A DNA stretch of 64,000 nucleotides from JBOFDK01 sp051646925 (GCA_051646925.1 JBOFDK010000048.1:1-64000); one strand, 5' to 3'; numbered from the stretch's first letter, positions 38,884 to 48,695 are shown. Program-made: numbers and translations. Notes: a model not told the origin generated them from the letters alone.

Positions 38884-39516
38884 ATGAGTCAAGATATGCA
38901 AGTAACAATTAATGGGAAACAAAGAAATGAAGTAGAACGAATAGGGGAATTAGTGGCAAAAAAAATGAAAATAAAATTTGTAGATAAAGTTGTTTTAGAA
39001 GAAGCAGCAAAAGTTATGAAAATGAAAGTTGAATATTTGGAACAATTTGAAGAAAAAGCGCCAACAGTGTGGGACAATTTAGCACATACAAATACGTTAA
39101 CTCATGGTGACAATATAATGATACATTACTATAAGCTGATGAATAATGAGTTATATGTAGTAGAGACAAATATTATAAAGGAACTTGCGAAAAAGGAAAG
39201 TTGTGTATTTATAGGTAGATGTGCAAATTACATTTTTAAAAAAGAAAAAAGAGCAGTGAGAATATTTTTATATTCAACATTAGAAGAGCGCATGAAGAAA
39301 ATAAAGACAAAGCAAGAATTTGAAAAAACAAAAGATAAAGAAAGATATATTCGTAGAATTGATAAACAAAGTCGTGCATATTACAATATATATACAGGTA
39401 GAGAGTGGGAAGAGATGGAAGAGTACGACTTGTGTATAGATACATCCAAACTTTCAACGACAAATATTGTTGAACTAATAATAAAATACGTTGAGCTAAA
39501 ACGTGGTATACTGTAA
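38884..39516 (+). CDS. Cytidylate-kinase-like family protein, degenerate P-loop
   Basis: This 210-aa protein matches the cytidylate-kinase-like family (PF13189): ERIGELVAKKMKIKFVDKVVLEEAAK at the N-terminus, SCVFIGRCANYIFK in the middle, and a DKQSRAYYNIYTGREW segment near the C-terminus. Family members usually begin with a GRQFGSGGREIG-type P-loop; here it reads NGKQRNEVERIG, so the glycines for phosphate binding are lost. It may be inactive or have another role. A GGGGAT ribosome-like site precedes the start. Confidence 0.75.
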   Translation: MSQDMQVTINGKQRNEVERIGELVAKKMKIKFVDKVVLEEAAKVMKMKVEYLEQFEEKAPTVWDNLAHTNTLTHGDNIMIHYYKLMNNELYVVETNIIKELAKKESCVFIGRCANYIFKKEKRAVRIFLYSTLEERMKKIKTKQEFEKTKDKERYIRRIDKQSRAYYNIYTGREWEEMEEYDLCIDTSKLSTTNIVELIIKYVELKRGIL

Positions 39517-39558
39517 GCAAATAAAAATAAGTAAGAGATTAAAGAAGAGGAACTAAAG

Positions 39559-40896
39559 ATGAAAATATCTTACAATGAAAAATTGCCAAAAGATGCAATA
39601 TATATTATTGAGCAACTAGAAAAAGCAGGATTTGAAGCGTATATAGTAGGTGGTTGCGTTCGTGATTTACTGATGTCAAGAACACCACATGATTGGGACA
39701 TTACAACGTCAGCAAAACCAGAAGAAGTAAAATTAATTTTTCCAAGAACATACGATACAGGGATAGAGCATGGAACAGTAACAGTTATAGTAGCAAAAGA
39801 ACATTATGAAGTAACAACGTATCGTATTGAAGGGGAATACAAAGATTGCCGACATCCAGAAGCAGTATTATTTGTAGAAGATTTGACACAAGATTTATCT
39901 AGACGAGATTTTACAATGAATGCAATTGCATATCATCCCAAAAGAGGATTTGTAGATCCATACAATGGGATGCAACATATTTTAGAAAAGAAAATCGTAT
40001 CTGTAAGAAATGCAACTGAGAGATTTAGTGAAGATGCACTGAGAATTTTAAGAGCGGTAAGATTTCATACACAGATAGGGTTTGATATTGAAGCTCAAAC
40101 AGCAATAGGTATACAAGAATGCAAACATTTACTAGAGAATATTAGCAAAGAAAGAATACGTGAAGAGTTCATAAAAATGATGATGTCAGATAGACCAGAA
40201 TTTTTAAGTTTACTAAACGAATGGGGACTGCTAAAGTACATTATGCCGCAGTATATGCCAGCTTTTCACACGGTACTAAAAGCAAAATATAAAGAAAAAA
40301 CAGTTGCAAAACACAGTATAGCAGCGCTGAAAAAATCACCAAAAGATTTAGTTGTACGCCTATCTTTATTACTTCATGATTTAGGTAAAGCTTCAGAATA
40401 CAATCCAAAACCAAGAGGTGTAGGTCATGTGAAAATAAGTAGTCAGATGGCAAAAGAAATATTAAAAGAACTAAGATTTGATAACCAAACAATTAATGAT
40501 GTATACACATTAATCAGTACGCATGATTGGTATAGTCATATAGATATTACAAAAATCAGAGTAAAACTTTTGATGAAAGATATCGGAAGTGAACTGTTTG
40601 ATAAAATGATAAGCTTAAATAGAAATGATATTATGGCTCAAGATGGAAAAAAAATGCTTGAAAAACTTGAAAAAATTAAGCAAGCAGAAAATTTCAAACA
40701 AAATATCATTGAAGATGGAGATTGCTATACACTCAAAATGCTAGCTATAGATGGACGTGATTTGATAGAATGCGGAGTGCCAAAAGGCAAGGAAATAGGA
40801 GAGTATTTATTACGAGGATTAGAATATGTAATAGAAAATCCTAAAGCTAATCAAAAAGAAAATATTTTAGAGTATTTGCAACTAGAAACTAAATAA
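39559..40896 (+). CDS. cca: CCA tRNA nucleotidyltransferase
   Basis: This 445-aa enzyme adds or repairs the 3' CCA of tRNA. The class II nucleotidyltransferase core has GGCVRDLLMSRTPHDWDITTSA with the metal-binding DWD, followed by RRDFTMNAIAY and the RILRAVRFHTQ helix. The C-terminal half contains an HD domain (LLHDLGKAS). The GAGGAAC ribosome site is good. It follows the cytidylate-kinase-like gene by about 40 bases, possibly in one operon. Confidence 0.94.
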   Translation: MKISYNEKLPKDAIYIIEQLEKAGFEAYIVGGCVRDLLMSRTPHDWDITTSAKPEEVKLIFPRTYDTGIEHGTVTVIVAKEHYEVTTYRIEGEYKDCRHPEAVLFVEDLTQDLSRRDFTMNAIAYHPKRGFVDPYNGMQHILEKKIVSVRNATERFSEDALRILRAVRFHTQIGFDIEAQTAIGIQECKHLLENISKERIREEFIKMMMSDRPEFLSLLNEWGLLKYIMPQYMPAFHTVLKAKYKEKTVAKHSIAALKKSPKDLVVRLSLLLHDLGKASEYNPKPRGVGHVKISSQMAKEILKELRFDNQTINDVYTLISTHDWYSHIDITKIRVKLLMKDIGSELFDKMISLNRNDIMAQDGKKMLEKLEKIKQAENFKQNIIEDGDCYTLKMLAIDGRDLIECGVPKGKEIGEYLLRGLEYVIENPKANQKENILEYLQLETK

Positions 40897-40914
40897 CCAA
40901 TTAATAAACTAGTA

Positions 40915-41020
40915 AAGATAAAGATTAAGCTAAAAACTAAGATAAAGATTAAGTTAAAAACTAAGATAAAGATTAAGATAAAGATTAAGTTAAAAACTAA
41001 GATAAAGATTAAGATTAACT
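40915..41020. repeat. 24-bp tandem repeat array
   Basis: AAGATAAAGATTAAGTTAAA-type units of 24 bp begin at 40915, 40939, 40975 and 40999, with a 12-bp half unit at 40963. The array lies between the cca stop and its terminator. Confidence 0.93.
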
Positions 41021-41021
41021 A

Positions 41022-41071
41022 AAAAAGAAAGCAACACAACTGATTTCATATAGTTGTGTTGCTTTCTTTTT
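41022..41071. terminator. Bidirectional intrinsic terminator
   Basis: AAAAAGAAAGCAACACAACT (41022-41041) pairs exactly with 41052-41071, with a 10-nt loop. It separates the convergent cca and DUF4340 genes. Confidence 0.93.
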
Positions 41072-41975
41072 ATCTTCTATTAATAAATGATGAAATAGTG
41101 AAAAGTGTTTGGTCATTGACAGACATCATATAAAATCCGTTGTCTGATAAAAACGTTGTACTCATCAAAAATAATTCCTCAGAGCCATCAGTTTTAACGA
41201 TACGAATAGATAATGGCGAAACGGCAAATCCATAACTTGTATAAATTTGTTCAGAAATATTTGTTGAGATATATGAAGATGCACGAGTTGTTTCTAAGAA
41301 AGAAACAATTTTTTGAACGTCATCAACATTAAGTGTAGAACTTTCAAATGTTTTTATATTATGTATTGGGTTTGTACGTAAAGTATAAATATCATCATTA
41401 TATGTAAGTTCGATAAAATCAATAAATTCAGGGTTAAAATTAAGATAATCTTTAGATAACCAATCAGTTGATTTTCGTGATAATTGATCAAATGCAGTTT
41501 TAGAAATTGTATAAAGAGCATCTGTCATAGGGTTGTAAGTATAATATTCTTTTGGGCTATATTCTACACCTTGAATGAAAGTATACGGGGTATTATTTTC
41601 GTCACAAAATGTAATTTGCGGAGAAAAGTCTGTAATACCATAAGGTGATAAATCAGTAGTATCAATATCTAGTAAATGAAGAGTACCAGGTGTGATAAAT
41701 GAATTAATAATAGAATATATATATGAAGATTCAGCTGATACATTATTTGAGTCAGATAATATCCAATCAGAATCGATACGACTTACATCTATAGAAAAGT
41801 CACCAAATGAAAAATTGAGGCTATGAATATCAGATGAAGATTTATTTAAAGAAATTTGTCTTTTTTCAATAGAAGTTGCATATGTATTAAAGTCGGAATT
41901 TTTTTGATATGCAATCATAAAAGTACTACAAAGAAATAAGACGATTATTGGTACAATCCAAGATTTTTTATGCAT
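41070..41975 (-). CDS. DUF4340 domain protein, membrane-anchored
   Basis: This 301-aa protein has an N-terminal transmembrane/signal segment (WIVPIIVLFLCSTFMIAY) and an extracytoplasmic DUF4340 region. The typical pattern is DWILSDSNNVSAESSYIYSIINSF, then LSPYGITDFSPQITF and a YTISKTAFDQLSRKSTDWLSKD segment. DUF4340 proteins often accompany gliding-type or GldG-like ABC genes, but none is next to it here. Its function is unknown. Upstream of the start the minus strand shows AGGAG. Confidence 0.85.
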   Translation of the reverse strand: MHKKSWIVPIIVLFLCSTFMIAYQKNSDFNTYATSIEKRQISLNKSSSDIHSLNFSFGDFSIDVSRIDSDWILSDSNNVSAESSYIYSIINSFITPGTLHLLDIDTTDLSPYGITDFSPQITFCDENNTPYTFIQGVEYSPKEYYTYNPMTDALYTISKTAFDQLSRKSTDWLSKDYLNFNPEFIDFIELTYNDDIYTLRTNPIHNIKTFESSTLNVDDVQKIVSFLETTRASSYISTNISEQIYTSYGFAVSPLSIRIVKTDGSEELFLMSTTFLSDNGFYMMSVNDQTLFTISSFINRR

Positions 41976-42147
41976 TGTTATAGTCTCCTAATGTGAATAA
42001 TGGTGTTACAAAAAACATTGTAACATATTAGTGTGTAATAATAATATAGAAAACCTTTGGAAAATAGATATTTTTTTAAGACAAGATGCATATACATATT
42101 AAAATATAGACGTAATGGTATATAAGGCATAAAAAGGGGGAGACTCG

Positions 42148-43137
42148 GTGCTAAGCAATGATTTGACAGTACAGTATGATTTAATGGTTAACAAAATTCA
42201 ATACAATCGGAGTAGTTATTTATTGGAAACAACTACGGGACAATGTTTTTTAAGAAAAGTACTAATTCCTACAAATCAAATTATATTTGAGTATGAAGTT
42301 AATAAGCAAATACTAGATAAAGGTTTCACGGAAATAGAAAAAATACATCTTACAAAAAAGAAAACTCCCTATGCGGTACAACAAGACCGTGTATATATTT
42401 TGCAATCATATGAAGAAATGGAAGATATAGATTTTCACTTAGAAGAAGATTTAAAAAATATAGTAGCTGTATTGGCACGCTTTCATAATGCAGCACAAGA
42501 TATTAGAGTAGTAGGGCGCAAGATTGATAAAACCCGTATAAAAAACATTCAAGGGTATTTTAAAAAGCGAACTATTGAAACAAAAAAAATGAAAAATACG
42601 CTACAAAAAATAGCGCAAAAATCTCCATTTGAAATATTATTTATGGAGGGATATAAAGAGTATGAAGAATTAGAATATATGGCACTTGATTTGATTACAG
42701 AGGAAGCGTCAATGAGGCTAATTGAAAAAGCATATAGTAATAGAACAATTAGTCATAACGAATATACATATCATGCAATAGAAAAATCAAAAGAAGGCAT
42801 ATATATAATTAAAAATTTAGATACATGTGGATATAACGTTCAACTACTAGATTTAGGGAAGTTACTAGTTAAAATAATGCAAAAAAATAATTGGGACATT
42901 GTTATGCTAGAAAAATTGATAGGGGAATACGTAAAAATAAAGAGTTTAACGGATGAAGAACTACAAGTTTTGAAATCACTTTTAATTTTTCCAGAAAAAT
43001 TTGCTTCGATTTGTCATAAGTACTATACATCAAAACATCGAAATCATTACAGCATGTTTGGAGTGAAGTGGGAAAACATGTTAGCGTACAAAGATGACCA
43101 AATAAAAACCGCACGAGATATTCAAAAATATTTATAA
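42148..43137 (+). CDS. CotS-like spore coat kinase family protein
   Basis: This 329-aa protein fits the CotS/YutH family of spore-coat-associated kinase-like proteins (aminoglycoside phosphotransferase fold). The small-lobe pattern YLLETTTGQCFLRKV, a helix with LARFHNAAQDIR, and TISHNEYTYHAIEKS in place of the catalytic-loop HxD segment are visible. The catalytic Asp seems to be missing, as often in this family. GTG is the start, preceded by AAGGGGG at 8 bases. No recognised sporulation promoter is evident. It fits the other sporulation genes in the window but stands alone. Confidence 0.75.
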   Translation: MLSNDLTVQYDLMVNKIQYNRSSYLLETTTGQCFLRKVLIPTNQIIFEYEVNKQILDKGFTEIEKIHLTKKKTPYAVQQDRVYILQSYEEMEDIDFHLEEDLKNIVAVLARFHNAAQDIRVVGRKIDKTRIKNIQGYFKKRTIETKKMKNTLQKIAQKSPFEILFMEGYKEYEELEYMALDLITEEASMRLIEKAYSNRTISHNEYTYHAIEKSKEGIYIIKNLDTCGYNVQLLDLGKLLVKIMQKNNWDIVMLEKLIGEYVKIKSLTDEELQVLKSLLIFPEKFASICHKYYTSKHRNHYSMFGVKWENMLAYKDDQIKTARDIQKYL

Positions 43138-43160
43138 AGATATTTTACAGGGTATCAAAA

Positions 43161-43189
43161 TTGACGAAAAGCATATAAAAGAGTAAAAT
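43161..43189 (+). promoter_or_regulatory. Vegetative-type promoter of the PEGA gene
   Basis: TTGACG (43161-43166), a 17-bp spacer and TAAAAT (43184-43189) lie 40 bases before the GTG start at 43230. Confidence 0.65.
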
Positions 43190-43229
43190 AAAACAAAATA
43201 AATGCCTTAATATACAAAGGAGATTAGAT

Positions 43230-44549
43230 GTGAAAGGAAATAAATTGTTTGTCAAATCAATGATTGTTACGGGAATTGTAGGGTTGGCGACACTAATGAT
43301 TACGATGTTTATTGGAATAAAGTGGTTTGTAGGAAAAGAAACATCAAAAGAAAATCCAAAAGAGCAAGTATCTACAGAACAAAATAATTCCCCAGTAGAA
43401 GTATTTAATTCAAATATTATAGGGGTGTTAAAAGATATAAAAAACGATGAAATTATAGTGTACGATATTGAGAAAAAACAAAGTGTAAAGATGCAAATAG
43501 TAGACAGTACAAAAATTAAAGATGTGTATGGCAAAACAATGCCAATATCGCAACTAGAAATAGGTGAAGTACTAAACCTTACATATGATGTAAAGGAAGA
43601 CAAACTAATAGAGATACAAACTTCAATTCAATCATGGACAAAAACAGAAATGAAAAATGTAAAAATTGACCGTTCTAATCGAAAAATTGAAATCGGTCAA
43701 AATAATTATAAATATACGGAAAACTTATTAATAAAGGATACTGAGGGAGAAACAATTAGTATTTATCAGTTAAAAGATTACGATACTATTGAACTTAAAG
43801 GAATAGATGATGTTGTACATAGTATTAAAGTATTAAAAGAAGAAGGATATTTAAAACTTGAAGGAATTTCTATGAGAGAAGGGCGAATTGAGATTAATAC
43901 AAATCGTCAAATTTCATTTGAAAATATTACCGAAAATATTCCGCTTAGTGCAGGTGTGCATAAAATAGTAATTCATATGCCAGGATATGAGGTTATATCA
44001 GAAGAAATAGAAATACTGCCAAAAGAAATATTTGCGGTAGATTTAAGCCAAATTGCAAAGGCTAAAACAAAACTAAGTGTTCAAGTATTAGATGGTGTAA
44101 ATGACTACACTGTTAAGATAGAAGGCAAAACTTATAAAAAAGGTGAAATTATTGAACTTGAACAAGGTGAAATTGAAGTTGAAGTTCAAGCTGAAGGATA
44201 TATGCCTTGGAGCCGTAACGTTCGGTTAAATGAAGAAAATATGAGTTTAGCTGTTACACTTGAACCAATACCTGTAGTAGAAGAAGAAACACCTAAAGTA
44301 GAAGAAAGCGTTGATACAAACGACCAAGCAGTAAGTAGTTATAATATTAACTTCACAACAGAACCTGGAAGTGCAGAAGTATTTATTAATGGGGTGTCTA
44401 GAGGACAAACGCCAATCAATGTGGAACTTCAACTTGGGACATACAATATAGAGTTTGTTAAAGAAGGTTATAATAACTATGAAACAAATATAATAGTTGA
44501 TAATAGTGATACACAAAACAACTATTACTATTTACTTCAAGCGGAATAA
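43230..44549 (+). CDS. Membrane-anchored PEGA domain protein
   Basis: This 439-aa protein has one N-terminal transmembrane segment (residues about 8-32) and a large outer part. After a beta-rich region (residues 60-210) come two PEGA-like segments (GVHKIVIHMPGYEVISEEIEI and GEIEVEVQAEGYMPWSRNV). A Pro/Glu linker leads to a clear C-terminal PEGA domain (FTTEPGSAEVFINGVSRG). PEGA domains are surface-binding modules of S-layer-type and wall-associated proteins. The GTG start follows AAGGAG. The gene has its own promoter and terminator. Confidence 0.87.
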   Translation: MKGNKLFVKSMIVTGIVGLATLMITMFIGIKWFVGKETSKENPKEQVSTEQNNSPVEVFNSNIIGVLKDIKNDEIIVYDIEKKQSVKMQIVDSTKIKDVYGKTMPISQLEIGEVLNLTYDVKEDKLIEIQTSIQSWTKTEMKNVKIDRSNRKIEIGQNNYKYTENLLIKDTEGETISIYQLKDYDTIELKGIDDVVHSIKVLKEEGYLKLEGISMREGRIEINTNRQISFENITENIPLSAGVHKIVIHMPGYEVISEEIEILPKEIFAVDLSQIAKAKTKLSVQVLDGVNDYTVKIEGKTYKKGEIIELEQGEIEVEVQAEGYMPWSRNVRLNEENMSLAVTLEPIPVVEEETPKVEESVDTNDQAVSSYNINFTTEPGSAEVFINGVSRGQTPINVELQLGTYNIEFVKEGYNNYETNIIVDNSDTQNNYYYLLQAE

Positions 44550-44596
44550 AGCGAAAATAAACATACTATTGTAGCTTGTATATAAGTAAAAAATCA

Positions 44597-44649
44597 AAAA
44601 AAGGTGATATATAAGTAACTGTTTAAGTTAATTATATATCACCTTTTTT
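44597..44649. terminator. Bidirectional intrinsic terminator
   Basis: AAAAAAGGTGATATAT (44597-44612) pairs with ATATATCACCTTTTTT (44634-44649). It follows the PEGA gene. Confidence 0.9.
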
Positions 44650-44650
44650 A

Positions 44651-44762
44651 TTTAAATGTAGTTTTATTTAAATGTAGTTTTATTTTAATGTAGTTTTATT
44701 TAAATGTATTTTTGTTTAAATGTATTTATGTGTTGATGTATTTATGGTTGCATGTATTAAGC
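44651..44762. repeat. 16-bp tandem repeat array, about seven units
   Basis: TTTAAATGTAGTTTTA units start at 44651, directly after the terminator, and become progressively diverged towards the 3' end of the leftward MFS gene. Confidence 0.92.
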
Positions 44763-44778
44763 TATGTATTTATTGTAG

Positions 44779-45945
44779 TTACATATTACGTTTATTTAGT
44801 GTATTTATACGTTCATGGCAAATATACATAATGACAAGAAGTAATATTAAAATGATAGGCAAACACCAAAAACTAAAAGCTTTTCCAATAAAACCTATTA
44901 AAGGAGGTACAAGCATACAACCAACGTATGCAAACGCCATCTGCATACCCATAATGCTGCTAGAAAATTCTAAACCAAAACGGTTAGGAGTATCATGAAG
45001 CATAGCAGGATATATAGGAGCGCAGCCAAGACCTATACTAATAAAACCGATAAGCTGAAAATATAATGAAGATGGCAATAAAATACATATAACACCAAAT
45101 AAAATTAATGATACTCCAATACGAATAAGCTGATTGTTACTAAGTTTAGTTGACACAAAACCAGCAATTAAACGACCAATTGTAATACCTAGATAAAAAA
45201 TAGAGGTCCATTTAGCAGCTGTTGAAGTAGATACATCATGACAAAGTACCAAATAAGAACTCATCCAAAGTCCAGTCGCAAGTTCAATAGAACAATAACA
45301 GAAAAAAGCAGTTAAAGCAGGCAATGCGGCAGGCAACTTAAGTAAAGTTTTAAGAGGTATAGAAGTAGACTGCATAGTAGCAGTTTCAGGTTGTAGTTCA
45401 AACTTACGCCATAAAGGTAAGGAAAACAAACAAATAAGAGCTAAAGTAAATTGAAGTAAACCAATTATCAAATAACCAAAACGCCAAGATGTTTGATTTG
45501 CAATAAAAAATGAAATAATAAGTGGACCAGAAGTAGCACCAACACCCCAAAAACAATGAAGCCAGTTCATGTGTTTTGCATGATAATGTAATGAAACAAA
45601 GTTATTAAGTGCGGCATCTACAGAGCCAGCGCCTAAACCAAGAGGTATAGAAAGTAGAGCAAGCCATAAAAAACTTGGTGAAAAATAAATACCTAATAAA
45701 GCGAATGCCGTTAAAAAAATACTTGCAATTGTAATAAGTCCTGTATTAAAACGACGAATTAATTTTCCGCTAAAGAAACTAGATATTATAGTTCCGCATG
45801 AAACGATAAACGTTAACACTCCGGCGTTAGAAATAGAAACATTTAAATCAAGATGCATAACAGGCCAAGCAGCCCCCATAATAGCATCAGGTAGCCCTAA
45901 ACTAATAAAAGCGGCATAAATAATAATAAGTAATAAAGTAAGCAT
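44779..45945 (-). CDS. MFS transporter (second)
   Basis: This 388-aa major facilitator has 12 predicted helices: FISLGLPDAIMGAAWPVMHLDL near the N-terminus, RRFNTGLITIASIFL after helix 2, and a second half beginning with ATGLWMSSYLVL. It resembles the FucP/BsAP-like sugar-type group, but the substrate is undetermined. The ATG at 45945 follows GGGGAGGG; the longer frame to 46050 lacks a ribosome site. It is divergent from the phosphohexomutase gene. Confidence 0.9.
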   Translation of the reverse strand: MLTLLLIIIYAAFISLGLPDAIMGAAWPVMHLDLNVSISNAGVLTFIVSCGTIISSFFSGKLIRRFNTGLITIASIFLTAFALLGIYFSPSFLWLALLSIPLGLGAGSVDAALNNFVSLHYHAKHMNWLHCFWGVGATSGPLIISFFIANQTSWRFGYLIIGLLQFTLALICLFSLPLWRKFELQPETATMQSTSIPLKTLLKLPAALPALTAFFCYCSIELATGLWMSSYLVLCHDVSTSTAAKWTSIFYLGITIGRLIAGFVSTKLSNNQLIRIGVSLILFGVICILLPSSLYFQLIGFISIGLGCAPIYPAMLHDTPNRFGLEFSSSIMGMQMAFAYVGCMLVPPLIGFIGKAFSFWCLPIILILLLVIMYICHERINTLNKRNM

Positions 45946-46100
45946 AAACCCTCCCCGAGTTAAAGTAATAAGGTTAATTATAAAGACAAACAAATAATAG
46001 TCAATGTAATAAAAATATATTAAAGTATATTCTATTGAAAAAATAGACAATTTAATATATAATATAATTGTAAAAAAATGGATAATTAAGGGGTGGCAAA

Positions 46101-47792
46101 GTGAATTTTAAGGAAAAATACAATGAATGGCTAGAAAGTAAATTTATTGATAAAGAAACAAGAGAAGAACTTGAAGCACTTAAAGAAAATGAAAAAGAAA
46201 TTGAAGACCGTTTTTATAAAGAGTTAGAATTTGGTACAGCAGGATTACGAGGTGTAATTGGAGCTGGAACAAATAGAATGAACAATTTAATAGTAAGAAA
46301 AGCTACACAAGGGCTTGCAAACTTTTTAAATGGACAAGCATTAGAAAAACCAAGTGTTGCAATAGCATATGATTCAAGAAATATGTCAGATGTATTTGCA
46401 AAAGAAGCGGCACTTGTACTTTGTGCAAACGGTATACATACATATTTATACGATAGCTTACGCCCAGTGCCTGTATTATCATTTACAGTTAGACACTTAA
46501 AGTGCGATGCAGGTATTGTAATTACAGCAAGTCATAACCCAGCAGAATACAATGGATACAAAGTATACGGAAATGATGGTAGCCAAATTATAGCACCACA
46601 TGACGAATTGATTACAGCTGAAGTAAACAAAATCACAGACTTTAACAGCATTAAACGAATGGAAGAAGATGAAGCTACTCAAAAAGGACTTCTAACGATG
46701 ATAGGCGAAGACGTAGATACGGCATATATAGAAGAAGTTAAAAAACAAGCACTTAATATGGATATCATCCAAAAAGTAGCAGAAGACTTCAAAATCGTAT
46801 ACACACCTATTCATGGAACAGGAAATATACCAGTTAGACGTTTACTAAAAGAAGTTGGATTCAAAAACGTATACGTAGTTAAAGAACAAGAATTACCAGA
46901 TGGCAACTTCTCAACAGTATCTAGTCCAAACCCAGAAAACGTAGAAGCATTTGAGCTTGCCATTAACCTAGCAAAAGAAGTTAAGGCAGACATTATAATA
47001 GGTACAGATCCTGATGCGGACAGAGTTGGAGTACTAGTTCGTGATAACGAAGGTGAATATAGCGTACTTACAGGAAATATGCTTGGAGCTATGCTAACAG
47101 AGTATATATTATCTCAAAAACACCAAAAAGAATGTTTACCAAAAAACAGTGTACTAATAAAAACAATCGTAACTACAGAAATGGTAAGACCTATAGCAGA
47201 AGCATATAACGTTGAGCTGATGGAAGTACTTACAGGATTCAAATATATAGGAGAACAAATACGTTTATTCGAAGAAAATGGTGATAAACATTACGCTTTT
47301 GGATTCGAAGAAAGCTACGGATGCCTAGCTGGAACATATGCAAGAGACAAAGACGCAGTTCTTGCGTGTATGTTAGCTTGTGAAATGGCAGCATTCTACA
47401 AAAATCAAGGAATGACACTATATGATGGATTAATAGAGCTATACAACAAATACGGCTTCTATAAAGAAGAAGTAGTTTCAATTACATTAAAAGGTATAGA
47501 AGGACTAAGCAAAATCAAAACAATTATGAAAAACCTTTGCGAAAACCCACCAAAACAAATAGCAGAGTATGACGTAGTACGCATGAGAGATTACAAACAA
47601 TCAGAAAAAACAGGGTTACCAGCAGCTGATGTTGTATACTACGAACTAACAGATGCAGCATGGGTATGCGTTAGACCATCAGGCACAGAACCAAAGATTA
47701 AGTTCTATATTGGGGTAAAAGGTGAGTCAGTTGAAGATGCAAACAAGAAGGCTGAAAGCATTAAAACAGCTATGAATGAACTTGTAAAATGA
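46101..47792 (+). CDS. Phosphoglucomutase/phosphomannomutase (alpha-D-phosphohexomutase)
   Basis: This 563-aa enzyme interconverts hexose 1- and 6-phosphates. The family marks are GTAGLRGVIGAGTNRMN near the N-terminus, the phosphoserine loop TASHNPAEYNGYKVYG, the metal-binding loop GTDPDADRVG, the sugar loop FGFEESYG and the phosphate loop RPSGTEPKIKFY. The long N-terminal form fits the PgcA type of Firmicutes, which makes glucose-1-phosphate for glycolipid and wall precursors; GalU further along the window would use it. GTG start with GGGG-type ribosome site. Confidence 0.94.
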   Translation: MNFKEKYNEWLESKFIDKETREELEALKENEKEIEDRFYKELEFGTAGLRGVIGAGTNRMNNLIVRKATQGLANFLNGQALEKPSVAIAYDSRNMSDVFAKEAALVLCANGIHTYLYDSLRPVPVLSFTVRHLKCDAGIVITASHNPAEYNGYKVYGNDGSQIIAPHDELITAEVNKITDFNSIKRMEEDEATQKGLLTMIGEDVDTAYIEEVKKQALNMDIIQKVAEDFKIVYTPIHGTGNIPVRRLLKEVGFKNVYVVKEQELPDGNFSTVSSPNPENVEAFELAINLAKEVKADIIIGTDPDADRVGVLVRDNEGEYSVLTGNMLGAMLTEYILSQKHQKECLPKNSVLIKTIVTTEMVRPIAEAYNVELMEVLTGFKYIGEQIRLFEENGDKHYAFGFEESYGCLAGTYARDKDAVLACMLACEMAAFYKNQGMTLYDGLIELYNKYGFYKEEVVSITLKGIEGLSKIKTIMKNLCENPPKQIAEYDVVRMRDYKQSEKTGLPAADVVYYELTDAAWVCVRPSGTEPKIKFYIGVKGESVEDANKKAESIKTAMNELVK

Positions 47793-47834
47793 TTTAAGTC
47801 ATATTAAACTAAAAAAAAATATCGAAAAAAAATC

Positions 47835-47878
47835 AAGGTATATCAAGGGTCTAGGCCACATGATATACCTTATTTTTT
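47835..47878 (+). terminator. Intrinsic terminator after the phosphohexomutase
   Basis: AAGGTATATCA (47835-47845) pairs with TGATATACCTT (47861-47871), followed by ATTTTTT. Confidence 0.88.
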
Positions 47879-47957
47879 GCTTGAATATTTCCAAAATATA
47901 ACATAAATGATAAAGTATTTACATAAGCAAAACACAGCAAGTAACACACAACAAGCA

Positions 47958-48041
47958 AAGTACATAGCAAAAAGAAAGACAAGTACATAGCTAAAAAGAA
48001 AGACAAACAAACAAATAAACAAACACAAACACACAAACACA
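47958..48041. repeat. Short A/C-rich tandem repeats
   Basis: Two units of AAGTACATAGCAAAAAGAAA-type (47958 and 47981) are followed by a run of AAAC/ACAAAC motifs ending before the next gene. Confidence 0.8.
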
Positions 48042-48090
48042 GTTTAAAGATTGAGTTAGAACACAAGTAGAAAAATCAGGAGGGTTTAAA

Positions 48091-48681
48091 ATGAGAGACG
48101 CTATAAAAAGAATGTTTAATTATGTAAAAGAAAAAATGGTGAAATTAGTAAGTGGCGGTAAAACAAAAGAAACAAAAGAAGCAAAAGTAGAAAAAGTAGA
48201 AACAGCACAAGCAAAAGAAACAAAAGTAAAACAACCAAAAGTAGAACAACCAAAAGTGAAAACAGCACAAGCGAAAGAAACAAAAGTGGAACAAACAAAA
48301 GTGGAACAAACAAAAGGACAGATAAAAGAAGATAAATTACATAAAGAAGAAAAGATACATAAAGAAGAAAAAAATAAAGAGTCGAAGAGTAAAAAATTAA
48401 GGCAAGAGCAAGTAGATTTAAATAATGCGCAAAGACAAAAAGATGAAAATAACAAAAAAGGGTTAAATAACGAACGAGATGAAGGAAAAGTAATTAGTAT
48501 TGATTTTGAAAAAGAAAAGCGCAATGCTAAAAAACGTATACATATAGATGAAATTAATGAAAATCAAGAAGAAGCAGCAAATAAAATTGCATACAATAAA
48601 GGTGGACAAGTTATTTTGCGAAAACGCATTAAATTTCGAGACAAACGACATAGATATAATTTTTATGAGGGTTATGGATAA
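48091..48681 (+). CDS. Highly charged protein of unknown function, upstream of yabG
   Basis: This 196-aa protein is not recognised. It begins MRDAIKRMFNYVKEKMVKLV, then has a low-complexity middle of Lys/Glu/Gln/Val/Thr repeats (variants of AKETKVEQTKVEQ, residues about 30-90). A basic-acidic helix region follows and a conserved-looking end QVILRKRIKFRDKRHRYNFYEG. The AGGAGG ribosome site is excellent. It is 70 bases upstream of yabG on the same strand; with the sporulation genes nearby, a spore-coat role is a guess. It has no signal peptide or membrane segment. Confidence 0.65.
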   Translation: MRDAIKRMFNYVKEKMVKLVSGGKTKETKEAKVEKVETAQAKETKVKQPKVEQPKVKTAQAKETKVEQTKVEQTKGQIKEDKLHKEEKIHKEEKNKESKSKKLRQEQVDLNNAQRQKDENNKKGLNNERDEGKVISIDFEKEKRNAKKRIHIDEINENQEEAANKIAYNKGGQVILRKRIKFRDKRHRYNFYEGYG

Positions 48682-48695
48682 AAAATATGTATAGG

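Noticed and set aside
42078..42110. Possible sigma E/K promoter before the CotS-like gene
   Set aside because: CATA-type boxes are present in the AT-rich stretch but none fits spacing and the -10 consensus together.
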